DNA from: an uncultured Pseudobdellovibrionaceae bacterium | GTDB taxonomy: Bacteria > Bdellovibrionota > Bdellovibrionia > Bdellovibrionales > JAMPXM01 | Direction: 5' to 3' | DNA: 9,205 bases | NCBI GenBank assembly: GCA_934277865.1 | Contig: CAKQVW010000100.1 | Span: 1-9,205, forward strand | Part shown: in pieces, positions 1-6,100 of the stretch | Position numbering within the stretch: the first letter of the stretch is position 1 | Layout of the letters: every line of letters starts with the position of its first letter | Translations under genes and position numbers: made by a program | The notes under the pieces: generated by a model | The model's input: only the letters and a program-made list of their open reading frames with translations | What the model was told of the DNA's origin: nothing | The model's database searches: none

Positions 1-69
1 GAATTGAGTCGTTTGATGAGTGCTGCCACGCTTTACCTCTTGATCCCCGAAGCTCGAGAAGTACGCTAA
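1..69 (+). CDS. C-terminal tail of an upstream gene (partial)
   Basis: The first frame reads 22 codons without interruption and ends at TAA (67-69), four bases before the ATG of the next gene. The end reads roughly LYLLIPEAREVR. The tight spacing to the next start suggests this is the 3' end of a gene in the same operon. The fragment is too short to identify, and a chance open stretch of this length is possible. Confidence 0.4.
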   Translation, partial: ELSRLMSAATLYLLIPEAREVR

Positions 70-73
70 TACC

Positions 74-670
74 ATGATGAAGGCAAAGGGATGTTATTTG
101 CGGAAGTTCGCGGTTTCGACTCTTTTCACGGCGCATGTGGTAGCCGCTCTCGCTTTGGCACCAGTGTGTGCAGGGGCGCAGGCGAGGGGACCTGCGGCCG
201 CGTCGGGTTCCGAGAGTACGGACTCTGGCATTCGGTTCACATACGATCTCAGTGCCTCAACGGGATCCACAGGCAGTTCCAACTACACCGAGATCGCTAT
301 TGGTTTGAATTCCTACTTTGCCGACTGGTTTGTTTGGCGAAACGCGGGTTTCTCTCGAATGGGAACTGGCTATGACGGAACCTACGGTCTGGATACCTCG
401 GCTCGTTTTCAGTTTGATTTGGGTGATCAGACATTGGGTCTGCACACGTTTGCGGGGCCTGGATACCGATTTGTTGTCACTCAGAACCAGGACACGGGTG
501 TTTCCAATCGCACGGATTCGGCCCCTTTTGTGGAGGCGGGAGCCGTCTTGAGTCTTGGTGGACTTCGAATTGGGGCGGGCTTGAAGACGATTTTGAACAA
601 TGTCCTGGATAATACCAAACAAGACGAAACGCAGTACTTTCTGATCCTCTCTGGTGGCGGCCGGCTGTGA
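74..670 (+). CDS. Exported beta-rich protein, possible small outer-membrane barrel
   Basis: I do not recognise the family. The 198-residue product begins with a basic N-region (K3, K5, R10, K11), then a hydrophobic stretch (about residues 13-33) ending in an AGAQA-type cleavage site near residue 36, so it is a likely Sec signal peptide. The mature part has alternating polar and hydrophobic segments rich in Gly, aromatic and Thr residues, for example around residues 95-135 and 150-198. This is typical of transmembrane beta-hairpins or a beta-sandwich. The end, YFLILSGGGRL, resembles a last strand but lacks the usual terminal Phe. Two ATG codons are in tandem (74 and 77) and either could be the start; no strong ribosome site is visible. 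The stop overlaps the start of the next gene, so the two are probably translationally coupled. An envelope location is inferred from composition and signal peptide only. Confidence 0.7.
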   Translation: MMKAKGCYLRKFAVSTLFTAHVVAALALAPVCAGAQARGPAAASGSESTDSGIRFTYDLSASTGSTGSSNYTEIAIGLNSYFADWFVWRNAGFSRMGTGYDGTYGLDTSARFQFDLGDQTLGLHTFAGPGYRFVVTQNQDTGVSNRTDSAPFVEAGAVLSLGGLRIGAGLKTILNNVLDNTKQDETQYFLILSGGGRL

Positions 671-990
671 GAGTGAATTTGATCAGGCGGCAGATCGTCC
701 GCGCCGAGATCGAGGGTGAGACGGCGCAATGGATGTGGGAGTTTGCAGTGTCCGGAGGTCCTAACCAGGAATCCGGAATGATTCTTTCGCTGCCAAAGCT
801 CGACGAGTTTTTGCGAAAGCAGATCGAGGGCCTCGGCAAAGATTTTTTGATTCCATCGGCTCAGGCCTGGATGAGCGAGAAGGCCAGCCTGGCCGCGACC
901 GAGCTTCTCAAAGAGGCCTTGGGAGAGTCTCCCAAGGTTGCTTGGCAGCGCCTCATATCCAGCACCACCGAACACTTCTATCAGTCATGA
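667..990 (+). CDS. Hypothetical small protein, 107 aa, coupled to the upstream gene
   Basis: The GTG start (667-669) overlaps the TGA of the preceding gene in a GTGA arrangement, which is a typical sign of translational coupling. The product has no signal peptide or membrane segment and looks like a soluble cytoplasmic protein with an N-terminal strand-rich half and a helical C-terminal half. The segment around residues 24-49 (WEFAVSGG, then SGMILSLPKLDEFL) faintly recalls the strand-GM-helix part of the 6-pyruvoyl-tetrahydropterin synthase/QueD fold. However, the zinc-binding histidines of that family are absent: the only His is near the C-terminus. I therefore treat the function as unknown. 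The gene ends in CAG TCA TGA, the sequence duplicated in the tandem repeat just downstream. Confidence 0.6.
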   Translation: MRVNLIRRQIVRAEIEGETAQWMWEFAVSGGPNQESGMILSLPKLDEFLRKQIEGLGKDFLIPSAQAWMSEKASLAATELLKEALGESPKVAWQRLISSTTEHFYQS

Positions 991-1032
991 TCAGGCAGTC
1001 ATGATTAGGCAGTCATGATTAGGCAGTCATGA
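982..1032 (+). repeat. 14-bp tandem repeat, about 3.6 copies
   Basis: Three consecutive 14-bp units start at 991, 1005 and 1019. The second and third are identical (TTAGGCAGTCATGA) and the first differs by one base (TCAGGCAGTCATGA). A partial copy, CAGTCATGA at 982-990, precedes them and forms the last codons and stop of the upstream gene. Every unit therefore carries a copy of the gene end, including TGA and the palindrome TCATGA. Replication slippage at the 3' end of the gene is the simplest origin. Confidence 0.9.
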
Positions 1033-1066
1033 AAAGGTTGTCGATGGCCGGTTTGGCCATCGACGA
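1032..1066 (-). terminator. Hairpin terminator of the nrdAB operon
   Basis: GTCGATGGCC (1040-1049) and GGCCATCGAC (1055-1064) form a perfect 10-bp inverted repeat with a 5-nt loop, extendable by a U-G and a U-A pair. Read on the minus strand it lies five bases after the nrdB stop and is followed by ACAACC then TTTT, a weak U-tract. On the plus strand no T-run follows, so it mainly serves nrdB, although it could also block transcripts arriving from the converging plus-strand genes. Confidence 0.7.
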
Positions 1067-1070
1067 CACC

Positions 1071-2069
1071 CTAAAACGATTCGTCGAAGCTCACTTGGCC
1101 GGAAACTCCGACTTGGTAAGCCGAAACTCGGCGTTCGAAGAAGTTTGTGAGCTCCTGAACGTCTTGCAGTTCCATGAATTGGAATGGATTTTTTGATCCA
1201 AACTTTGGCGGAATGTTGAGAGTGATCATGCGTTGGTCGGCAATGAATTGCAGGTATTCACGCATGTCTTTTTGCGAGAGACCAGCAATGCCGCCGCCCA
1301 GGATGTCCTCGGCAAATTGCATTTCGCACTCGACTGCCTCTTCAAGCATCGCCACGACCATGTCTTTCATTTGATCGTTGAAGAGTTCGGGTTCTTCTTT
1401 GCGAGCTGTTTCGATGACCTTGAAGGCAAAGCTCATGTGACCGCTTTCGTCGCGGAACACCCAGTTGGTTCCAGAAGCCAAACCGTCAAGAAGCCCTTTT
1501 GAACGCAAGAAGTAAACGTATGCAAACGCAGCAAAGAAGAAGAGACCCTCTACGCATGTTGCAAAACAGATCAGATTCATCAGGAAGCGACGACGGTCTT
1601 GAATGGTCTCAAGTTTGTCGAGCTCGTTGATAGAATCCATCCACTTAAAGCAGAAGTCGGCTTTGCGTTTAAGGCTTGGGATGTTTTCAATGGCCGCGAA
1701 CGATTTCGCCCGTTCGTCGTGATCTGGAATATAGGTGTCCAGCAACGTCAGGTAAAATTGAACGTGCAGGGCCTCTTCAAAAAGCTGGCGCGAAAGATAC
1801 AGGCGAGCTTCCGGCGCGTTGACGTGTTTGTAGAGGTTCAAAACCAAGTTGTTGCCGACGATCGAGTCGCCCGTCGCAAAGAATGCAACCAAGCGGTTGA
1901 TCAAATGGCGCTCAGCAGGTGTCAGCTTGTTGGCCAGATCATTCGTGTCTTTCGAGAAGTCTACTTCGTCGACCGTCCATGTGTTTTTGATCGCGTCTTT
2001 GTACATCTCGTAAAAGACCGGATACTTCATTGGACGAAGAGTTAGATTAAAACCAGGTGACAACAACAT
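1071..2069 (-). CDS. nrdB: Class Ia ribonucleotide reductase beta subunit (R2)
   Basis: This is the small subunit of aerobic ribonucleotide reductase. It holds the dimetal site and tyrosyl radical used by NrdA to reduce ribonucleoside diphosphates. The product has 332 residues, within the usual range. By comparison with E. coli R2 the metal ligands are D68, E99, H102, E174, E208 and H211, and the spacings (31 between the first Asp and Glu; 34 between E174 and E208) match E. coli. The radical tyrosine is present as Y106, four residues after H102, so this is not a class Ic enzyme, in which that position is Phe. The helix motifs EEALH and RDESGH are clear. The C-terminal tail ends in FDESF, the acidic/aromatic type of tail that docks to the alpha subunit. 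The ATG has a strong ribosome site (GAGGAG, six bases upstream). It lies 75 bp downstream of nrdA on the same strand, with a hairpin in the gap. Confidence 0.97.
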   Translation of the reverse strand: MLLSPGFNLTLRPMKYPVFYEMYKDAIKNTWTVDEVDFSKDTNDLANKLTPAERHLINRLVAFFATGDSIVGNNLVLNLYKHVNAPEARLYLSRQLFEEALHVQFYLTLLDTYIPDHDERAKSFAAIENIPSLKRKADFCFKWMDSINELDKLETIQDRRRFLMNLICFATCVEGLFFFAAFAYVYFLRSKGLLDGLASGTNWVFRDESGHMSFAFKVIETARKEEPELFNDQMKDMVVAMLEEAVECEMQFAEDILGGGIAGLSQKDMREYLQFIADQRMITLNIPPKFGSKNPFQFMELQDVQELTNFFERRVSAYQVGVSGQVSFDESF

Positions 2070-2093
2070 AACGCTCTCCTCAAACCTCTAAGA

Positions 2094-2116
2094 ACCGAGC
2101 TCATCATGAGCTCGGT
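2094..2116 (-). promoter_or_regulatory. Intergenic hairpin between nrdA and nrdB
   Basis: CCGAGCTCAT (2095-2104) and ATGAGCTCGG (2106-2115) are perfect inverse complements around one central base, with an extra A-T pair outside. In the minus-strand nrdAB mRNA this would fold as a stem of about 9-11 bp with a tiny loop, between the nrdA stop and the nrdB ribosome site. Only TTCTTAG follows, so it is a poor terminator. A role in partial termination, mRNA protection or processing is inferred. Confidence 0.6.
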
Positions 2117-2144
2117 CGACAAATCTCAAATTCAATTACTTTAC

Positions 2145-4643
2145 TTACTGACAAGCTTCGCAAGCTTCCGGATTTTCCAGCGAACAAGCGATCGCCTCGG
2201 AATCCGAGTAAACCTTTTTGTCGGCACCAGTCGCCGGGGCCGCCTGCGCTGGAGCCGAGGCCGAAGCCGAAGTCTCACCTGTGCTGCTGCCATTGGTGGC
2301 TGGTTCCATATCTTGGTTCACTGTGACTTTCGCGATCGAAGTAGCAGGACGTGAACGCAGGTAATACGTCGTCTTGATACCTTGTTTCCAAGCATACATG
2401 TACATCGACGAAAGTTTTCCGATCGTCGGGCTCTCCATGAAGAGATTCAGCGACGCACTCTGGTCGATGAACGCACCACGATCCGCACCCATTTCGATCA
2501 GCGCTTTCATTGGAAGTTCCCAAGCCGTGCGGTAAATTTCGCGAACTTCTGCAGGGATCTCTTGGATGGCTTGAATAGAACCTTCCGCCTTCTTGATTTC
2601 GTTGCGGATACGATCGTTCCAGAGGCCAAGGCCCTTGAGTTCGCCGATCAGGTACTTGTTCACTTGCAGGAATTCACCCGAGAGTGTTTCGCGTTTAAAC
2701 AGGTTCGAAACCATGGGCTCGATCGACTCATACGAACCAACGATCGATGCGATGGTCGCCGTCGGCGCGATGGCGATGAGGAGCGAGTTGCGAAGTCCAT
2801 GCTTCTTGATTCGCTCACGGAGTGCGTTCCAGCGCTCGGGGTTAGTTGGTGTGACACCCCAGAGGTCGAATTGCAGAATTCCATCAGCAGCCCGTGTCTC
2901 CTTGAAGGAGGCATGTGGTCCGAACTTCTCGGCAAGTTCACAGCTGGTTTCCAGCGCATGGAAGTAGATCTCTTCTTGGACACGTTTTGAAAGCTCGCGC
3001 GCTTCTTTCGAATCAAATGGAAGGCGCAGGCGGAAAAACGCGTCTTGAAGACCCATAACGCCAAGGCCGACGGGACGCCATTTGGCGTTCGACGAGGAAG
3101 CGGTTGCCGTCGGGTAGTAATTGATGTCGATCACGCGATCGAGAAACTTCACCGCTGTGCGAACAGTCTTCGTCAGCTTTTCAAAATCAAACGCGCCTTC
3201 TGTGATGTGACGTCCCAGGTTCACGGAACCCAGGTTACATACCGCGGTTTCCTTGTCTGAAGTCACTTCGAGAATCTCTGTGCAAAGATTCGAAAGGTGA
3301 ATGACGTTGCCTGGCATCTTGGTCTGGTTCGACTTCGTGTTGGATGCGTCTTTGAATGTCATCCAGCCGTTTCCAGTCTGCGCCAAAGTTTTCATCATGC
3401 GAGCATAGAGATCGCGAGCTTTGACTTGGCGAGTGTGCAGACCTTTTTCCTCAGCTTCGAGGTAGGCTTTTTCGAAGTCTTTGCCGAAAAGATCCGTGAA
3501 GTGAGGAACAACCTTTGGGTCGAAGAGCGACCACATTTGGTCCGCTTCCACACGTGCCATAAAGAGATCTGGAACCCAGTTTGCGAGGTTCAAGTTGTGC
3601 GTGCGTTTAGCTTCGTCACCGGTGTTGTCGCGAAGTTCAAGGAACTCCTCGATGTCGGCGTGCCAAGATTCCAGATACACGCAACAAGCACCTTTTCGTT
3701 TTCCACCTTGGTTCACGGCCGCAACCGACGAATCAAGCGTTTTCAACCAAGGCACGATCCCGTTGGAGTGGCCGTTTGTGCCCTTGATCAGCGAGCCACG
3801 CGAACGGACGCGGTGGTAAGCGACGCCGATGCCACCCGCGAATTTCGAGAGAAGCGCGATGTCCGTGTACTTCGAATAGATGGAGCTAAGGTCATCTTGA
3901 GGTGAATCAAGAAGGTAACAGCTCGACATCTGCGGACGAAGTGTGCCCGAGTTAAAGAGCGTCGGTGTCGACGGCATGTAGTCGAGACGTGAAACGAGTT
4001 CGTAGAGCTCGATCGCCTCTTCTGCCGATTGCGCCAGACCGCAAGCAACACGCATGAAGAAGTATTGCGGAGTTTCGAAAACCGCACGGCTCTTTGGATC
4101 TTTCAAGAGGTAACGATCGTGAATCGTGCGCAGACCGAAGTATTCAAACAGTGAGTTGCGAGCCGGGTTGATCGAGGCTTCCAGTTTTTCGCGGTTTTTT
4201 GTGACAAATTCTTTCACGTTGGCCGCAATCAAACCTTTTGAGTGACCAAACTCGATCGATTCCATGAAGTTTCGCACGCCGAGCGAGACCACTTCTTCAT
4301 CGATGTAAGTTGAAAGCAGGCGAGCCGCCAATTGCGAGTACTGAGGTTCTTCGCCGATCAAAAGCGACGCTGTTTGCACGCACAGATCGTCGAGTTCTTT
4401 TGTCGTCGCGCCGTCGTAGAGGCCGGAGATCGCACGAATGGCCACGCGATGAGGATCGACTTCGTTGAGTCCGCCGCAGAGACGAGTCACGCGGTCGACG
4501 ATTTTCAGAACGTTGACGGGTTCAAGTCGGCCATCACGTTTTTTGACTCGCATCGAATGAGTTGCGACTCCTTGAGCAGTGGCTCCCGGCGCTGGAGAGG
4601 TGTTAGAGCGTTGCGTGTTAGTTGTGTCGATCGTCGCTTCCAT
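2145..4643 (-). CDS. nrdA: Class Ia ribonucleotide reductase alpha subunit (R1)
   Basis: This is the catalytic and allosteric subunit that reduces NDPs to dNDPs using a thiyl radical. I chose the ATG at 4643 (832 residues): it has AGGAG eight bases upstream, whereas the in-frame TTG 21 bases further upstream has none. Numbered from that ATG, an ATP-cone occupies about residues 31-115 (VKKRDGRLEPV onward), giving the overall activity site. The active-site pair is C242 (in MSSC) and C469 (in AVCNLGSVNLG). The thiyl cysteine is C454 in NLCTE, with N452 and E456. The phosphate-binding loop PTATIAS is at 627-633. The radical-transfer tyrosines are Y760-Y761 (TTYYLR). An Ala/Ser/Thr-rich flexible linker (about 778-807) leads to a C-terminal tail with the redox pair C828/C831 (CEAC) and an extra C820. 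The gene is intact and is the first gene of the nrdAB operon. Confidence 0.97.
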   Translation of the reverse strand: MEATIDTTNTQRSNTSPAPGATAQGVATHSMRVKKRDGRLEPVNVLKIVDRVTRLCGGLNEVDPHRVAIRAISGLYDGATTKELDDLCVQTASLLIGEEPQYSQLAARLLSTYIDEEVVSLGVRNFMESIEFGHSKGLIAANVKEFVTKNREKLEASINPARNSLFEYFGLRTIHDRYLLKDPKSRAVFETPQYFFMRVACGLAQSAEEAIELYELVSRLDYMPSTPTLFNSGTLRPQMSSCYLLDSPQDDLSSIYSKYTDIALLSKFAGGIGVAYHRVRSRGSLIKGTNGHSNGIVPWLKTLDSSVAAVNQGGKRKGACCVYLESWHADIEEFLELRDNTGDEAKRTHNLNLANWVPDLFMARVEADQMWSLFDPKVVPHFTDLFGKDFEKAYLEAEEKGLHTRQVKARDLYARMMKTLAQTGNGWMTFKDASNTKSNQTKMPGNVIHLSNLCTEILEVTSDKETAVCNLGSVNLGRHITEGAFDFEKLTKTVRTAVKFLDRVIDINYYPTATASSSNAKWRPVGLGVMGLQDAFFRLRLPFDSKEARELSKRVQEEIYFHALETSCELAEKFGPHASFKETRAADGILQFDLWGVTPTNPERWNALRERIKKHGLRNSLLIAIAPTATIASIVGSYESIEPMVSNLFKRETLSGEFLQVNKYLIGELKGLGLWNDRIRNEIKKAEGSIQAIQEIPAEVREIYRTAWELPMKALIEMGADRGAFIDQSASLNLFMESPTIGKLSSMYMYAWKQGIKTTYYLRSRPATSIAKVTVNQDMEPATNGSSTGETSASASAPAQAAPATGADKKVYSDSEAIACSLENPEACEACQ

Positions 4644-4671
4644 GATGCGAACTCCTGTTCTCAAGTGAAGT

Positions 4672-4688
4672 GGTTCCTCTTTGGAACC
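4672..4688 (-). promoter_or_regulatory. Small inverted repeat in the nrdA leader
   Basis: GGTTCC (4672-4677) and GGAACC (4683-4688) are perfect inverse complements with a 5-nt spacer. They lie about 28 bp upstream of the nrdA ATG and would form a short leader hairpin, well clear of the ribosome site. Six-bp arms may arise by chance. Confidence 0.3.
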
Positions 4689-4703
4689 GAGGCCATTAAT
4701 CCG

Positions 4704-4733
4704 ACGCTAATCGTGGGAGAATTTTTCTGTCAA
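4704..4733 (-). promoter_or_regulatory. Candidate sigma-70 promoter of nrdAB
   Basis: Read on the minus strand, TTGACA at 4728-4733 matches the -35 consensus exactly. At spacings of 17 or 18 bp the -10 would be TTAGCG or TAGCGT, both poor. It lies 60-90 bp upstream of the nrdA ATG, a sensible position. The weak -10 suggests dependence on an activator or that the true promoter lies elsewhere. Confidence 0.3.
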
Positions 4734-4761
4734 AGAGGATTTAAGATAAATCCGGCGCCCC

Positions 4762-4774
4762 AATTTCGGAAATT
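4762..4774. promoter_or_regulatory. 13-bp perfect dyad upstream of nrdA
   Basis: AATTTC-G-GAAATT is a perfect odd palindrome about 30 bp upstream of the possible -35 of nrdA. It is a candidate operator for a dimeric regulator, but no known consensus was recognised. Confidence 0.35.
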
Positions 4775-4819
4775 TTGGACCTTAAAAACCGTGCACCTCG
4801 GTCCGGCCCTTAGCTCTGC

Positions 4820-4836
4820 CAAATTCCTTGAATTTG
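4820..4836. promoter_or_regulatory. 17-bp perfect dyad upstream of nrdA
   Basis: CAAATTC (4820-4826) and GAATTTG (4830-4836) are perfect inverse complements around CTT. The AT-rich half-sites are loosely like those of the 13-bp dyad 46 bp away, so both could bind the same regulator. This is inference only. Confidence 0.35.
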
Positions 4837-4901
4837 TGACTTTTCGCGTGGTTTCTTGCCCGGTTTTTTGGCGTAAACGCGGGTGCGTTAATGTCGGGCT
4901 C

Positions 4902-4920
4902 TTGACGCTCAAGGCGTCAA
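4902..4920. promoter_or_regulatory. 19-bp perfect dyad, TTGACGC half-sites
   Basis: TTGACGC (4902-4908) and GCGTCAA (4914-4920) are perfect inverse complements with a 5-bp spacer. The site lies midway between the nrdA and DUF4123 gene starts, so it could act on either strand. It could be a regulator site or a short hairpin; each half also resembles a -35 element, but no matching -10 follows. Confidence 0.4.
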
Positions 4921-5113
4921 AGTCCTGCCGACAGTTTCAGCAGACAAAACTCCGACATCGGTCGAAAAAGGCTTGGTTGTGCCTGTTTGCGGGGCACTCC
5001 GCTATTTTTGGGGGTGTTCCCACTATGAGACATCACCAGCGGCCGCAAGGAAAACCGTATCGAATCGAGAAGGGGTGTCACGTCGCAAGTGAGGAGTGCC
5101 GATAGAGAAGCGT

Positions 5114-5800
5114 ATGGGCGCACCGATCTTAAATCCGAATGGCACTAACATCACTGAGCACGCGCCCGATTGGGCGCAAGACTCGAGAAAATCCCGCGAG
5201 CTCCTGACGAAGTTTGCAATGGCGGGCAAGCTGTATGCGCTGCTTGATCCGTTTTTTGATGGCTTTGCTTTCGAGCCCAATCGCAAGCTTGAACTGCGCG
5301 ACACGGATCCGCATTTTTATGAGATCATCGCGTGGGATCGGGTGACCTACGAGGCTCCAAGATTGGTGCAAGTTCCCTTGGAAGGACTTTCGGTTTTGAT
5401 CGATGGACTTTCCACCGAACGCTGGGGTGTTTTTGTTGTCTCGCGATATTCGCTTTCCGAACTCTCACAGCACCTTCAGCGATTTGTGATCGCTCGAGGT
5501 CCCGATCAAAACCCGTACTTTCTGCGTTTTCACGATGCTTCGGTTCTCAGTGTCTTGCTCGAGACATGGAGCGAAGACGCTCGCGCAAAGTTTTTTGGTC
5601 CCATCGACATGTTTGGCCTTCCGGATCTCGAGGACATGCGAATTCGAATGATCGAGTCACCTCTGGGAGCACGTTCGCGAAAGCCGGTGCGACCGGAGGC
5701 TTGTCTGTTGGATCTGGAACGCCATCGCGATCGACCGTGGTCGCAGCTACGGCTTCCAGACGGTTTCCGATCTTGCCGGATTCTCGGCACTGATGTTTGA
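5114..5800 (+). CDS. DUF4123 domain protein (type VI adaptor-like), frameshifted at its C-terminus
   Basis: DUF4123 proteins (Tap/TEC chaperones) load effectors onto VgrG spikes of type VI secretion systems. Numbered from the ATG at 5114 (228 residues), the domain signatures appear in order: LYALLD (40-45), W104 then GVFVVSRYSLSELSQHLQRF (105-124), YFLRFHDASVL (135-145) and FFGPID (160-165). This covers a full domain. The last 30 or so residues of this frame (PWSQLRLPDGFRS onward) look unnatural, while another frame over the same DNA encodes the family's expected C-terminal region (next entry). A GTG at 5096 is an alternative start. AGAGAAG just before the ATG is a modest ribosome site; GAGGAG at 5091-5096 is too close to the GTG. 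No VgrG, Hcp or other type VI gene is visible in the window, so it is an orphan here. Confidence 0.7.
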   Translation: MGAPILNPNGTNITEHAPDWAQDSRKSRELLTKFAMAGKLYALLDPFFDGFAFEPNRKLELRDTDPHFYEIIAWDRVTYEAPRLVQVPLEGLSVLIDGLSTERWGVFVVSRYSLSELSQHLQRFVIARGPDQNPYFLRFHDASVLSVLLETWSEDARAKFFGPIDMFGLPDLEDMRIRMIESPLGARSRKPVRPEACLLDLERHRDRPWSQLRLPDGFRSCRILGTDV

Positions 5801-5987
5801 ACTGGCCCCGAACTTCGATGAACATCCAAGCTTTCAGCGCGTCTTGCGTGATGGAAAGATTATGCCGGAGCTTAAGCTGCGGCGACTCTCGCAGACCATT
5901 TCCGAGAAGGACTGGCGAGAGGCCATGGGGCTCTATGATCGTCAAGCCTGGCAGATCTTGGAGAAGTCGTCTTCGCGTCGCCGCTGA
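5652..5987 (+). pseudogene. Out-of-frame C-terminal part of the DUF4123 gene
   Basis: A second frame is open from 5652 to TGA at 5985-5987. From about 5715 it encodes a coherent sequence, DRGRSYGFQTVSDLAGF then LAPNFDEHP. This fits the C-terminal pattern I know from DUF4123 proteins (a YGI, then acid-rich helix, then FD-HP-motif). The open stretch starts inside the preceding frame without a start codon of its own. A single-base insertion or two-base deletion between about 5652 and 5715 in one continuous gene explains both frames. The first internal ATG (5793) would give a 64-residue protein starting in the middle of the motif. The cause may be a real mutation, programmed frameshifting or a sequencing error. 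No slippery run is obvious in the interval. Confidence 0.6.
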
Positions 5988-6002
5988 GCGAGAGCTGACC
6001 CG

Positions 6003-6044
6003 AGGTCCACTTTTGTCGAACTAGTTGACGAGTCGACTGGACCT
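6003..6044 (+). terminator. Imperfect inverted repeat downstream of the DUF4123 gene
   Basis: AGGTCCA (6003-6009) pairs with TGGACCT (6038-6044). Inside it, GTCGA (6015-6019) pairs with TCGAC (6033-6037), leaving a five-base bulge on one side and a 13-nt loop. It starts 15 bases after the stop at 5987 and is followed by only TT before an A-run, so it is at best a weak terminator. It also separates the DUF4123 gene from the exported gene downstream. Confidence 0.4.
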
Positions 6045-6100
6045 TTGAAAAAAAGCAAATCCCCAGCAGGAAGCGACTAAAATCGGGTAGAATCCGGGGC

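Larger units (their letters stand above)
4665..5113. other. Noncoding divergent region between nrdA and the DUF4123 gene
   Basis: This stretch of about 450 bp has open frames on both strands, but none reads like a natural protein or has a credible start. It holds the nrdA promoter candidate and the dyads listed separately. By eye I found no match to the NrdR box (about ACAC-AATATATT-GTGT) and no complete cobalamin riboswitch. No convincing promoter was found for the plus-strand gene. Confidence 0.5.

Noticed and set aside
3297..3905. Long plus-strand open frame inside nrdA.
   Set aside because: It is antisense to highly conserved nrdA sequence and reads like a shadow frame.
4989..5010. GCGG/CCGC hairpin followed by TATTTTTG as a plus-strand terminator.
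   Set aside because: The stem has only four base pairs and no gene ends upstream on that strand.
4981..5040. Possible cobalamin riboswitch upstream of nrdA on the minus strand (ATAGTGGGAAC and GTGCCCCGCAAAC segments).
   Set aside because: The pieces loosely recall conserved riboswitch segments, but the hairpin between them does not form, no B12 box (GCCACTG) follows at the usual distance, and the region is over 300 bases from the nrdA start.
4332..5105. Long plus-strand open frame overlapping the 5' end of nrdA and its upstream region.
   Set aside because: Most of its 5' part is the antisense of nrdA; the composition is rich in Arg, Cys, Phe and Ser without domain pattern, and no start signal is visible.
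5793..5987. Independent small gene starting at ATG 5793.
   Set aside because: The same frame encodes a coherent continuation upstream of this ATG, so it is better explained as the displaced end of the DUF4123 gene.
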